Shown here: positions 53,373 to 63,721 of the stretch, one piece after another
How the letters are laid out: each line of letters starts with the position of its first letter
How positions within the stretch are numbered: position 1 is the stretch's first letter
Assembly (NCBI GenBank): GCA_037833965.1
Contig: AP031357.1
Coordinates: 16,450,001 to 16,514,000 of the forward strand
Reading direction: 5' to 3'
Source: Marchantia polymorpha subsp. ruderalis
Lineage: Eukaryota; Streptophyta; Marchantiopsida; Marchantiales; Marchantiaceae
DNA length: 64,000 nt
Made by a program: the position numbers and the translations under genes
The notes under the pieces: generated by a model
What the model was told of the DNA's origin: nothing
Seen by the model: only the letters and a program-made list of their open reading frames with translations
The model's database searches: none

Positions 53373-55744
53373 TGTATTGACAGATAAATACCAAAATGGA
53401 GCATAATGGTATAGATCCGGTCCCACGAGGACAGAAACAAACACTAAAGTCACGATTTGTCACAAGATAGCATTCTATTGCGTAGTTTTACTTCTTAGGC
53501 CAATGCGACTCCCAGAAGACACTTCCCAGCTAGAGCCGAAGACTCACAGGGTAGTGCAAAACCTTCCTCAAAACCTGAATCTTTTCCAAACAAAACCTGT
53601 GAGAATCGCAGACGATCTCACACTCATATATCAGGGGGAAAACTTCCCAGCATTGCATACATCCCAACACACTGCCCCGAACACTTAGACTTGAACTTGC
53701 TTAAATCCCGAAAAGTAACCCCAGGCTACACAGGACATCCAAGCTGAACATTCACAACTCCTGATGCGGTAACTTCGACAAACAGGAGCGCACTGAGTCT
53801 AATGCCCGGATCACACACCAGCACACAGACTCACAGTGGACACAGGTTGACAGTCGAGACAAGTCAATTGACAGAAAAGCCTCCCAAGGAAAGAGCCTTG
53901 GGTCTCTTTATTCACAGTGGCATCTCTGGGATATCAACCGCCTGAAACGAATCGGTCTCAAGGACTGTGCAGTCCGATGTAACGGTTACGGCGTCATCTG
54001 AACTACTGTCTACTCCTAATCTACGCAACACGTTTATAATCTCAACTTCTACATTCTGGCCCGCCTCATTCAACTCTTCCGAAAATGAATTAACTAACTC
54101 TACAATCTGCTTGTGTCCGACGGATCCGCTGGCCTTGGCTTCCATCAACCGTCGTTCAAGCGAATCTAGTTTCAGCCATTTCACCGTTTGCAATCCCCAC
54201 ATCGCGAACCCGGTCAGACACTTCTCTAACCGCAGCTTCAACACGTCAGTCGTCTCGTCCCGCAGTTGACGGTAGGCCTCCTCTGCCTTCTCCATCCTCC
54301 GGTGCGACTCTTGCGATCTCAGGTCCGCCTTCGCTAACTGCTCGCGCAACCGCCTGCATTCCGATTCGACTCGTAATCTACATTCGACCTCCAAAGTTCT
54401 GGTCGATTCGCAATCCGCCAATTTCTTGGCCCAACTCTCGGATTCTTTTGCATGCTGTTGGACTCCCGCCGCCAGACTCGCTAAAAGCTCCTCCGCACGC
54501 CGGAATTCCAAGTCACACTTACCCGCAAACTCTGAAATCTTCCTACGAAGATCTTCCTCCGCCGTCTTCGCCTCTGCAATCTTGCCCCGAAGTTTTTCGG
54601 CGATACGAACTTCTTCGGCTCTTCGGGCTTCTACCTTAGCAAGTTCTTCGACATGCATCTTCTCTCGCTTCTCCGTAGTTACAATCAGTCGCTCCAATCG
54701 CTTGACTGCTTCGGCATAGGCCTCTTTGGATTTCTCCAATCTCGAGACCAAATCTACCGTTACCTTCTGTGCATTCTCGTTGGAAGCGCGAAGTTCCACA
54801 CAGGTCTCCTCTAGCTCGGCACACCTTCCTGCTTCCTTCTCTAAGTTCAACTGTAGAACTTCACACTCCACTTCTTTCTCCCGAAGTTGGGATTCTCGCT
54901 CCTTCAATGTCACCTTCGCTGCCGCGCACTCGGCCTCCAAGGTTGCCACTCGCTCCCGTGCCAATTCAGTTGCGGATTCCCACTCCCTCTTCACTGCAAT
55001 TGATCTCTTGAGCTGCGTCCTATTCCTTATCAGTTCCACATAGAAACCTACCTCCTGGGAAATGGCGTACTTCTCCCTCTTCTTATCCAAGTATCGCAAC
55101 AGTGGTACCATGCTGTCTTGTAAGAATTCTGGGAAGGTAACCTCCCGGGGTTTTACCTCTTCGCCCGAAGCCTTCTCTCCGTCTTCGGGTCTCACATCTG
55201 CCATCCGAGTAGGCGGCAATGTAGCACTCGCTGGCTCGATCACCGATCCTCCGATATGTGAAACAACCTGCTCTAGTATCTCCTCACTTAGGGTAGGCTC
55301 CTTCACCAATTCCTCGTTTCTCTCTAGTCGTGGCATCTCTTCACCCCGCGTCTGCTGCTATAGACCATGTCTGCTCCAAAGACAGGGAATTTGGACTAAC
55401 GATCTCTACTCCCTACTTCAAAGATTCTTTTGGCCTATCTGCTGGAACTTCAATTAACACCACCAAAGACCTGACTTCCCCCACAGGCTGCCTTCGTTCT
55501 CCTTGTGCAGCCGGTGCCTCATGCATGATTGGTGCCACCGTTTTCTCCACGCTGCTGTCCGATGCTTCGGCCATCACCAACGCTCAATTCGCTCTCTGCT
55601 TTGGCCTCGCTCGGATTCTCGTCTGTCGGTTCACCCCGATCTCTGTTCCCGCTCTTTGTACCTCTAACGCCAGGTCGCCCTCATCATCGCTCACGACCTT
55701 CCTTCGCTTCGCCAATCGCCTTTCCGGCCTTTCCATCTTACGTC
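53373..55744 (-). mobile_element. C-family LTR, 3' half in inverse orientation, copy C3
   Basis: The left edge is the reverse complement of the C/D terminus (GGTATTTATCTGTCA..ACA). It contains U5, the R hairpin (53883-53902), AATAAAG in place of TATAAAG, and the C-terminal half of the C-family protein. Its right edge abuts plus-strand C-family sequence at about 55745, so the region 53.9-57.5 kb is a large imperfect palindrome of one coding sequence. Confidence 0.65.
53912..55336 (-). CDS. C-terminal half of C-family U3 coiled-coil protein (C3)
   Basis: 474-residue open frame. It starts after the low-complexity region, with a conserved block (VTFPEFLQDSMVPLLRYLDK), which matches A-family VLCEQIVPLLRYLDRK. 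It continues as a long uninterrupted coiled coil (about residues 115-400, for example ATLEAECAAAKVTLKERESQ) and ends with LRRLGVDSSSDDAVTV, the counterpart of the A-family LRRLGLRSRSEDW. This copy lacks the N-terminal domain, so it is only part of the protein. The C-family coiled coil is longer and more charged than that of the A family. No membrane segment. Function unknown; probably oligomerisation. Confidence 0.65.
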   Translation of the reverse strand: MPRLERNEELVKEPTLSEEILEQVVSHIGGSVIEPASATLPPTRMADVRPEDGEKASGEEVKPREVTFPEFLQDSMVPLLRYLDKKREKYAISQEVGFYVELIRNRTQLKRSIAVKREWESATELARERVATLEAECAAAKVTLKERESQLREKEVECEVLQLNLEKEAGRCAELEETCVELRASNENAQKVTVDLVSRLEKSKEAYAEAVKRLERLIVTTEKREKMHVEELAKVEARRAEEVRIAEKLRGKIAEAKTAEEDLRRKISEFAGKCDLEFRRAEELLASLAAGVQQHAKESESWAKKLADCESTRTLEVECRLRVESECRRLREQLAKADLRSQESHRRMEKAEEAYRQLRDETTDVLKLRLEKCLTGFAMWGLQTVKWLKLDSLERRLMEAKASGSVGHKQIVELVNSFSEELNEAGQNVEVEIINVLRRLGVDSSSDDAVTVTSDCTVLETDSFQAVDIPEMPL

Positions 55745-57510
55745 CGGCACGTGACGGCATGGCAAGTAGGGTTCTTCGAGCGAATTTTGAGTGGACAAAG
55801 AGTACACTGGGCAAAGATCTTCCATGAACTTGTCTGGGTGAACACGAGCTCCCGGTGGGCGGGACCTTTGGTGAACCACCTCACTCCCTTCCTTGTGCAT
55901 TTTTATCGAGGCATGGGTTTGCTCACGAAGGAAGAATTGAGGCGGTTCCCGAGAGAGAGAGAGCTTCTAACGGCAGAGTCCAGCGAAAAGACTGAAGACG
56001 ACACTCGTCAACCTTCAATTCCGCCCCAAACGACGGCCCGAGGACCAGTGCAGGTGGACGTGGTACGAAGGCAGGAAAAGCCAGAAAAACGATTGGCGAA
56101 GCGAAGGAAGATCGTGAGCGATGACGAGGGCGACCTGGCGTTGGAAGTACGAAGAGCAGGGACAGAGATCGGAGTAAACTAACAGACGAGAACCCGGCGA
56201 GGCCAAAGCAGAGAGCGAATAGAGGATTAGTGATGGCTGAAGCATCGGACAGCAGTGTGGAGAAGACGGTTGCACCGATCATGCATGAGGCCACGAGTGC
56301 AGACGAAGAGCGCAGGCAGCCTGTGGAGGAAGAAAGGTCTTCGGAGGTGTTAATAATTGAAGTCCCAGCAGATATGCCGGCAAAACCTTTGAAGGAGGGA
56401 GTAGAGATTGTAAGTCCAAATTCTCTGTCTTCGGAGCAGACACGGTCTGTGCGGGGTGAAGAGACACCACGACTGGAGAGGAATGAGGAATTGGTGAAGG
56501 AGCCCACTCTGAGTGAGGAGATACTAGAGCGGATTGTTGCGCAGATTGGAGGGACGGTGATCGAGCCAGCTGATGCTACATTGCCGCCGACTCCGGTAGC
56601 AGATGTGAGACCCAAAGACGGAGGGAAGACTTCGGGCGAAGAGGTAAAGGCCTTGGAGGTTACCTTTCCGGAATTCTTACAAGACAGCGTGGTACCGTTG
56701 TTGCAGTACTTGGATAAGATGCGGGAGAAGTACGCCATTTCCAAGGAGTTAGGGTTCTATGTTGAACTGATCAGGAACATGATGAAGCTCAAGAGATCAG
56801 TTGCAGTGAAGAGGGAGTGGGAATCTGCAACTGAATTGCCACAGGAGCGAGCGGCAATCTTGGAGGCCGAGTGCGCGGCAGTGAAGGTGGCATTGAAGGA
56901 GCGAGAATCCCAACTTCGGGAGAAGGAAGTTGAGTGTGAAGTCTTACAGCTGAACATAGAGAAGGAAGCAGGAAGGTGTGCAGAGTTAGAAGAGACCTGT
57001 GTGGGACTTCGCGCTTCAAACGAGAATGTACAGAAGGTAATAGTGGATTTGGTCTCGAGACTAAAGAAATCCAAAGAGGCGTATGAAGAGGCAGTCAAGC
57101 GATTGGAGCATCTGATCGTAACTGCGTAGAAGCGCGAGAAGAAGTATCTCGAGGAACTTGCTACTGTGGAAGCCCGAAGAGCCGAAGAAGTTTGTATCGC
57201 CGAAGAACTTCGGGGCAAAATTGCAGAGGCAAAGACGGCGAAGGAGTTGGGCCAAGAAATTGGCGGATTGCAAATCGACCAGATCTTCGGAGGTCGAATG
57301 TAGATTAAGAGTCGAATCAGAATGCAGACGGTTGCGAGAGCAGTTAGCGAAGGCGGATATGAGATCGCAAGAGTCGCACCGGAGGATGGAAAAGGCAGAG
57401 GAGGCCTACCGTCAACTGCGGAACGAGACGACTGATGTGTTGAAGCTGCGGTTGGAGAAGTGTCTGACCCGGTTCGCGATGTGGGGATTGCAAACGGTGA
57501 AGTGGCTGAA
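55745..57510 (+). pseudogene. C-family U3 protein of LTR C2, middle and C-terminal parts
   Basis: Plus-strand counterpart of the C3 sequence. It has the end of the globular domain (TAWQVGFFERILSGQRVHW, LVNHLTPFLVHFYRGMG), a basic stretch (EKRLAKRRKIVSDDEGD), then the FPEFLQDSVVPLLQYLDK block and the coiled coil up to LTRFAMWGLQTVKWLKL, where the G4 LTR begins. Broken in a few places. Confidence 0.65.
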
Positions 57511-58435
57511 GCTATGTAATAACCCACCAAAGGCTAAAACTGCAGTATGGTGGTAAAAAGATCGAACCCACAGGGACAGAGGCAACACACAGAGTAAAAG
57601 TGTCACGTTTAACAGACTTTTGGTAGAGTTTGAATTCTAGGCGACTGTCACTCCCAGAATTACTGCAGTGCTCGACTCGGAGGCTCGACTCGGAGGAGGA
57701 TCTCAACTCGGAGGATGCTCGGAGGATGCACGGTACAGCGTGGTCACTCAACACACACACACACCCACACCTGAAACTGGCAAAAAGCACAACTCGGAGG
57801 TCGGTCAGGACCTCCGCTTCGGATTTCAGGAGGAAAGTGTCTCGCAAGTTCACTCAGAGGTTCTGCAGGAAGTGCCTCCCACTCCGGCTTTTACTGCCCT
57901 TCCGCCAGGAACTAGCGGGGGTACCCGGACTGGACTTCTCACTTCGGAACGAAGCCTCTACGTACGCCGTGGACGTCACCCTCGACTATCACACAAAACG
58001 CAGGGAGTGCAGACCCGACTGAGAACTTACTTAAAACACGATCCAGTAACACACACACAACCTGAATTACAAACCAAGGTTTACACGAAGTAATGAAACT
58101 TCACATTGGCATTCAGGGGAAACTTCCCGTAGGAGTACAATCAGGATATGTCACTCGAAGGAGTAAGGGGGAACTGTTCAAGTATCTAACTCGCAGCCGG
58201 CTCTGAGTATCAGAAATCACCCGCAGGTGCAGATCCGCACTACTCAAGTCTCTAACCGGGTACTAGCTCTGAACATTCAGCCGAAGGCCTTCAACTACAA
58301 CATACGGTAACTTCGCTATGCTGCAGCTTCTCTACGTGGTGCCAGGACCAAAATGCACAAACACGCCAAGAAAGTGAGTTCCTGATCTGCACTTCCGAAA
58401 CTGGAAGAGTCCCAAGGCAAAACGCCTTGATCTAC

Positions 58436-58441
58436 TTTATA
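58436..58441 (-). promoter_or_regulatory. TATA box of LTR A5
   Basis: Minus-strand TATAAA in GAGGGTATAAAGTAG, 33 bases after the stop of the U3 frame, followed by the CAAGGCGTTTTGCCTTG hairpin. Confidence 0.6.
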
Positions 58442-58474
58442 CCCTCAAAAGATCCTAACTAGCACTACGCTATC

Positions 58475-61030
58475 CTATCTACCACTCGCAGTATCTGCGC
58501 GAAACCAAACTACTCTACTGCACTCAGCAGATCCGGTGCTGCGCCTCCTGCGCGCCGGACTGCTCCGCGTACTATCTCTACCTTGCCAGTCTTCCGACCG
58601 GCTGCGTAACCCCAGGCGTCGGAGCGCTGTGGTGACTTCCGACTGCAAGTGCGCCATAGTGTCGCGCGCACCCGACAAGAAGGTTTCTAATTTTCTCGCC
58701 ACTCGCCGCCGACTCCGACTGTCACCTTCCGTCAATGCCGCCGCCCGAAGCTCGAACTCCCTGAGTGTGATCCTCTCTTGGGCTGCCACCTCCCAATGGG
58801 TGTATCCTTTTAGACAACGAGTCACCTGTGCCGCCAACTCTCCTCGCGCCCTGCAGCTGCTCTCCACCTCTGCCAGCTGCATTTCTAATCCCGCACGTTG
58901 TGCCCTTAAATCCGAGCACTCGGATTGCAAGTTGCACAACAACTCCTCATCCTCCTTGCGGGCTCTTTGACTTTCTTCTAAGGCGCGCGTCTGGCGCGCA
59001 AGCTCGGCTGCTAGGACTTTGTTCTGTCTCCGCTCCTCCTGCAGTTCCAACTCGATCTTTGCCCGTATTAGTTCGGCATCCGCCTGACTTTTCGTCGCCG
59101 CATCCTCCTTCTGCTGCTGCAAGGCTTGGTATAGCTTCTGGGTGACCGCCAGGTGTTGTTTGAGGGCGGTGTTCCTTTCCACATATACCTGGCAACTAGA
59201 GGCCCACTTTGCCACCTTGATCCTCGTCCTTCGCCTGATAGTCTCCACATAAGACTGCGGTTTTAAGGCACTTCCGTATTTGGATGTCTTGCGATCCAGA
59301 TATTGCAGGAGTGGAACTATCTGTTCGCACAGCACCCCTGTTGGCGTTTTCTGCACCGAATCCGCTTCCTGCTCTTCCGAGCTCGTATCATCCTCAGTCT
59401 CGAGGATTTCAGTCGCCACCGAATCCCTTGGCGACTCCCTGGAACTGTGGCGCGCAGCAGCTTCTGCTGCGACTGCTGCTCCACTGCCTGCTAAAATATC
59501 CAATGCAGTGGGAGATCCCACTGCTTGAGCCCCTGTTCCGGCTCGATCTTCGGTTTGTGAAGGGGTCGACGCCGCAGTGACTTTTGTCACTCTTGCACCG
59601 CCCGCTTCTGCTGCCTGTCCTTCCGGCGCCATCTGCGCGGAAGGTGTCCTTGCTGAAGGTGCGTCCGCCGAAGGCGTCCGCACACTGGTCGTTGGCCCCA
59701 TCCGTCTCGCAGTCGGCGAATCCGGCTGACTCTCTGTTGTCCGACTCGCAGTCGGCCGACCAGCAGTTGTCCGACTGGGAGTCGGATACACCCTGCGCGT
59801 CTTGACTCCACTTGGCCTGCTTGTTGGGGGCGTTCTTCCAGAAGTGCCTTCCGCCGAAGACGACCCTTTGAGGATTGTTGGCTCGTCAGCCAAACTCTCT
59901 TCTGCTTCCGGCCTGCTGTCCGGTTCAACGCGCCGTTCAGTTGGCCTTCCTTCCGCTTGTCGACCTTCAGTCATCCGACTCGCAGTCGGCCGGCTGTCAG
60001 TCCGTCCATCTCCTCCCGAAGGCCGTGGTGCCTTCTGTGCAGAGGTATCTGCCGTCTTCCCTAGAATCTGAGCGATTATCTCTTCCTGTGTGAGATTCCG
60101 CCGGGTCGGAGTTCGCCTGGTCTCCTCAGTAACAGTTGGCATTTTGCGTGCCCTCTGTTTTGGTCGACTGTGAGGCTCGGGGGTGGGCCGACCACGAGTC
60201 GGCGCAGCTGGTACTTCCGGCTGCCTGTCCTCAGGTCTCTCATCCCACTTCCGCTTGCGCGGAATGCGCTCACTTCGACGTTCTTCTGCTGCTCTTGCTG
60301 GAGCCGGAGCAGGAGGCGTACTGGCAGGTTCCTCGTCCGGATCCGTGTCTACTTCGGCATCCCTCGAATATCTACCTGGATAAGTCCGGGTCAGCTGCGG
60401 AAACCGAGTCTTCTCAGCATTCGTCAAACATCCCATCGCCCGGTAAAACACGATTAAGTAAGGCGATAGATGATTGAGCGTTCCTCCCCTCTCTTCTTGC
60501 GCATGTTGGCGCGTCACCTTCCACAGGAGCCGTGCCCAATGCACCGGAGCTCCTGACAGCACTAGCTCCACGAACTCTACCTGCCAACCATGCATGTAAG
60601 CGGTCTTGGTCGGCTGCAATATCTGCAGCAATGCCGTCGCGACATTTCTCCGCAATCGATCCTTGTAATCCCGTGTCCGGAAACCGTTCTTGGGATGTCT
60701 GGCCACTTTGAAGAGCTCATTGTAAGAGACTTCTTCCTCCTGGGACACCTTCACGCTATCGGCCTCGAAGAGGAGATCCCCTTCCTCGCCGGCACACCTG
60801 CCCAACACCTGCGCCCAATTGCAAATGTCCCATCTCTCTGGGTGTGGGCGAAATCCGCGAGAAGGCTTGTGTCTCTCTTGCAGATACTCGCGCACCATCT
60901 CCGGACATGTCCAATTCCACCCCCATAGGAGAAAATCGAGCTTCAGTCTCAACAGCACATCTTGAAATGCGCGTAGACCGATCTGCGGCACCCTGAGTGG
61001 AGACACTCGCAGCTGGGGAACCTTCGACAT
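58475..61030 (-). CDS. LTR-A5 U3-encoded 851-residue coiled-coil protein
   Basis: Whole frame of 851 codons from the conserved MSKVPQLRV start (61030); an upstream in-frame ATG at 61141 would add 37 residues. It is nearly the same as the A3 protein: globular domain 1-212, NLS-like ERIPRKRKW near 254-262, Pro/Ser/Thr/Arg-rich segment with TPSADAPSARTPSA, SPTALDILAGSGAAVAA block, LLQYLDRKTSKYGS block, coiled coil, and RLGLRSRSEDW tail ending ADTASGR. This copy is still attached to Gypsy pol, which shows that the protein belongs to a Gypsy LTR and is carried in U3. Function unknown. Confidence 0.78.
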   Translation of the reverse strand: MSKVPQLRVSPLRVPQIGLRAFQDVLLRLKLDFLLWGWNWTCPEMVREYLQERHKPSRGFRPHPERWDICNWAQVLGRCAGEEGDLLFEADSVKVSQEEEVSYNELFKVARHPKNGFRTRDYKDRLRRNVATALLQILQPTKTAYMHGWQVEFVELVLSGAPVHWARLLWKVTRQHAQEERGGTLNHLSPYLIVFYRAMGCLTNAEKTRFPQLTRTYPGRYSRDAEVDTDPDEEPASTPPAPAPARAAEERRSERIPRKRKWDERPEDRQPEVPAAPTRGRPTPEPHSRPKQRARKMPTVTEETRRTPTRRNLTQEEIIAQILGKTADTSAQKAPRPSGGDGRTDSRPTASRMTEGRQAEGRPTERRVEPDSRPEAEESLADEPTILKGSSSAEGTSGRTPPTSRPSGVKTRRVYPTPSRTTAGRPTASRTTESQPDSPTARRMGPTTSVRTPSADAPSARTPSAQMAPEGQAAEAGGARVTKVTAASTPSQTEDRAGTGAQAVGSPTALDILAGSGAAVAAEAAARHSSRESPRDSVATEILETEDDTSSEEQEADSVQKTPTGVLCEQIVPLLQYLDRKTSKYGSALKPQSYVETIRRRTRIKVAKWASSCQVYVERNTALKQHLAVTQKLYQALQQQKEDAATKSQADAELIRAKIELELQEERRQNKVLAAELARQTRALEESQRARKEDEELLCNLQSECSDLRAQRAGLEMQLAEVESSCRARGELAAQVTRCLKGYTHWEVAAQERITLREFELRAAALTEGDSRSRRRVARKLETFLSGARDTMAHLQSEVTTALRRLGLRSRSEDWQGRDSTRSSPARRRRSTGSAECSRVVWFRADTASGR

Positions 61031-62381
61031 TGCGTTGCCTGCACACACACAAACGTTCTCCCTTTCGCTCGCTCTCTCACAATCGCCACTGTGCGTCGGC
61101 CACTCAAGCACTGACTGCTCACTCTCTCTGCGCTCGTTCAAGATCGCTACTCACAATTCTTTCAAGGTCCGCCAAGATCCTTGCGCAACTCGTCTCCGCA
61201 CTCTCTACTCTCACTGCAGGTCGCTCCGCCCTTGCGCGTAATCTTGGAACTGGAAATCGCAAAGTTAAGAATGAGAGAATGAGACTGGAGCGCAGTCTTT
61301 TCTTCTCCGATTTCAAGAACGTCCAACGTTCTTACTGGTTGCAACGTACGCAGCCGGCTATACGGCTTAACGGTTCGCCCTTTGCATGCGCGAATCCGCA
61401 TTGCGCGCATTCGCATGCTTAAACGTTGAATTCTCCCGCCGCCGCCACCTTCCGGACTCGAGTCCGCTGCAGGGTATACGTCGGCCCTGTTGTCTTTTCC
61501 TAACCCGCCCTTCCCCGGAGGCGTGTCGCCGCTGATGCGGTCATTATCCGTCGGCGCCTTGCTGGAGGCGCACATCCAGCCGGAGCGAATTACGCCGGCG
61601 CGCAGTCGTACCGCCTATTTTGTCCTTTATGCCTCGTCCGTTGCTGCCAGCGCATATCCGTCAGCGCAACTCATGCCAGCGCATCCGGCCGTCAGCGCAA
61701 CGTCGGAGGCGTACATCCGACCGGCGCTTTCTTTCCATGAACAGCCGCCAAGGGCGCTTCCGACTCTGAGTTGGTTTCCTCCTGTGAGCGCGTGATTCCG
61801 CCGTAGGCGCATCGCCGAGGGCGTACGGGAATCCTTTCCGGCTGTGAACCCTAGCGCGAACGGCGCATGTCCGGCTACGAGTTTTCCGACGCTCATAACT
61901 TCTCCATTCCTGATCCATCTCCGGCGCTCTTGGACTCGTTAGAACGAGCGTCCCGAGCTCTTTCTAATGCAACTTCAACCAACTGGATCTACCGTGTATC
62001 CCGATTGTTATGAAGGTTTTCCCTTTCCGCGCTAGCGGCGCTTCGCCGAAGGCGCACTCATGGTCGGATGCCTTTAGAGGTCCGGGCCCTTCTCCTGACG
62101 TCTTTAGCAAAACCTCCTCCTGAGGTGTCTGCGCCGGAAGCGTAGCTTCCTTATACGCTAGAGGCGCGTGAGTAGAGACACCTCAAAAAGGAGCTTTTGC
62201 CGAAGGCGCCGAAGACGTTGGCGTTGGTACATCCGACTACGTGATTCTTTGTGCCCTCGTGACGATCTCATCAATCCACTCTATTTAGCGTACCCTTCTC
62301 TAGCTACAAACACTGCTTTGGTACTAGTTTTCTAAAATTGTTTAAATTCTGCAAAAAAAACAAAAAGTGTGTTACCACATG

Positions 62382-62392
62382 CCCCCCTCCTC
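62382..62392 (-). other. Polypurine tract of Gypsy G4
   Basis: Minus-strand GAGGAGGGGGG, two bases before the LTR start TGTGGTAAC and 24 bases after the integrase stop. This is the standard site and form of the plus-strand primer of an LTR retrotransposon. Confidence 0.8.
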
Positions 62393-62416
62393 AATTGTGA
62401 GCGCCCACGCGAACAT

Positions 62417-63721
62417 TTACACGTGGTATTTCTTCAGACGCCATCCGTTCACGCGGGTGCCTAACCATTCTCCCGTCAGTTCTGCGAGTTGGATGGATCC
62501 ATTTGGGTAAACTTCTATCACCTTGTAAGGTCCCATCCACCTCAAGTGGAGCTTGCCTGGAAATCTAGCATGTCTGCTATCGTATAGCAGAGCCAAGTCG
62601 CCCTTCTCCAGCAGTACTGGTTTGAGCCTTCGATCGTACTTCTCCTTCCGCCTGAGTTGTAATTGCTTTGTCCGATCTTCGGCCTCTTGACGTCTTTCCT
62701 CCAGTGCCATTACCTCTTGCAGTCGATATGCCTGACTTTCTTCCGCGTCCAGCCTTCTCTGATCTAAGGTCCTCTTGGTAGGTATCTCGAATTCGATGGG
62801 TAAGATCGGATGCTGCCCATAAACTAGGAAGTAAGGTGTTTGCCTGGTGGTGACTTTTTCTGCCGTTCTATATGCCCATAAGGCGGCCGGTAGCTTGGTG
62901 TCCCAGTCATGAGCATGGTTTACAGTCACTTTGAGGAGTATCTTACAGAGTAATCCATTGGACTTCTCTGTCAGACCATTTGCCTTGGGGTTGTATGGAG
63001 TAGTCTTCCGATGCTTAATCTGGAAGTGCCGCGTCAAACTTTCTATCACCTGATTCAGAAAGTGCGTTCCTCTGTCACTGACTATTTCTAGGGGGCACCC
63101 GTAGCGTGTGATGATGGATTCGAATAGGAACCGTGCTACTGCGGCTGCGTCGTCGTGCCTTGTGGCTTCTGCCTCCACCATCTTGGTCGCATAGTCTGTT
63201 GCTACCAATATGTAGCGCCTGCGCGTGCCTTTAGTGACAGGTTGTATTGGTCCCACGAAGTCGATCCCCCATTTTTCAAATGGTGCCAATGGCATGATTG
63301 GTGTAAGAGGCCATCTCGTGGTCGGAGTCGGCCTTCCCGTCCTCTGGCAGCTGTCGCATTTGCGAACGTAGTCGTGTACATCTTTGAACATCGTCGGCCA
63401 CCAGTATCCTGCATTCACAATTTTGGTCACTGTATTTCTGGTGGCGTAGTGACCACCAGCGTCTTCTGTGTGCATGGCTTTGACAACTCGTGGTACTTCA
63501 GACTCCTCTAGACATCTGCACAACCTCTCGTCTGCCATTTTCTTGAACAAGACCCCTTGTTGGAGCTGGTAAGGTCCCGCTTTATGGACGAAGACTGTGC
63601 GCTGCTCTGCATCCAATCCTTCCGGACATTGGAGTGTGAGCAGGAACCTGTATAAGTCCGCGTACCTGGACTCATGGCTGGCGGACAACTGAAAAAGTTG
63701 TTCGTCGGGAAAATCATCCAC
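62417..63721 (-). CDS. Integrase of Gypsy G4 (C-terminal part of pol)
   Basis: 434-codon open frame continuing from RNase H. It has a zinc-binding HHCC motif (H84, H91, C122, C125 in KCDSCQRTGR), the catalytic core with D154 (WGIDFVGPI), D216 (IVSDRGTHFLN) and E252 (NGLTEKSNG) in the classic D,D-35-E spacing, and a C-terminal GPY/F-type region (MGPYKVIEVYPNGSIQLAEL) ending WRLKKYHV. No chromodomain or PHD finger, unlike G1. The ATG used is internal to pol; translation would come from an upstream polyprotein. Integrase cuts and joins the DNA copy into the genome, giving the 5-bp target copies seen around A3 and A4. Confidence 0.85.
   Translation of the reverse strand: MDDFPDEQLFQLSASHESRYADLYRFLLTLQCPEGLDAEQRTVFVHKAGPYQLQQGVLFKKMADERLCRCLEESEVPRVVKAMHTEDAGGHYATRNTVTKIVNAGYWWPTMFKDVHDYVRKCDSCQRTGRPTPTTRWPLTPIMPLAPFEKWGIDFVGPIQPVTKGTRRRYILVATDYATKMVEAEATRHDDAAAVARFLFESIITRYGCPLEIVSDRGTHFLNQVIESLTRHFQIKHRKTTPYNPKANGLTEKSNGLLCKILLKVTVNHAHDWDTKLPAALWAYRTAEKVTTRQTPYFLVYGQHPILPIEFEIPTKRTLDQRRLDAEESQAYRLQEVMALEERRQEAEDRTKQLQLRRKEKYDRRLKPVLLEKGDLALLYDSRHARFPGKLHLRWMGPYKVIEVYPNGSIQLAELTGEWLGTRVNGWRLKKYHV

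Larger units (their letters stand above)
52886..57514 (+). mobile_element. C-family LTR, copy C2, holding C3 and cut by Gypsy G4
   Basis: The start TGTGGGAGTCG...CCTACTTTTTTC resembles the TGTGGTAAC...CACTTTTTG ends of the other families. A short leader with CTTCGG motifs follows, then the C-family protein start at 53306 (MAPTKTSEKVRKL). An inverted C-family copy (C3, 53373-55744) lies inside. The protein frame resumes on the plus strand from about 55745 (TAWQVGFFERILSGQRVHW) and runs to the G4 insertion at 57515 (LTRFAMWGLQTVKWLKL). Broken. Confidence 0.65.
57515..62379 (-). mobile_element. A-family giant LTR A5 (3' LTR of Gypsy G4)
   Basis: A 4865-bp unit with TGTGGTAACACACTTTTTG at its start (62379) and GGTGGGTTATTACA at its end (57515). 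Same layout as A3 and A4: leader with the AACGAGC module (near 61930), U3 protein frame (61141-58475), TATAAA (58441-58436), R hairpin, U5 with a short TG/AC run and the GAATTCAAACTC block. Its protein and U5 are closest to copy A3. It looks whole. Unlike A3 and A4 it has no matching short flanks in the window, as expected for one LTR of a longer element. Confidence 0.88.
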
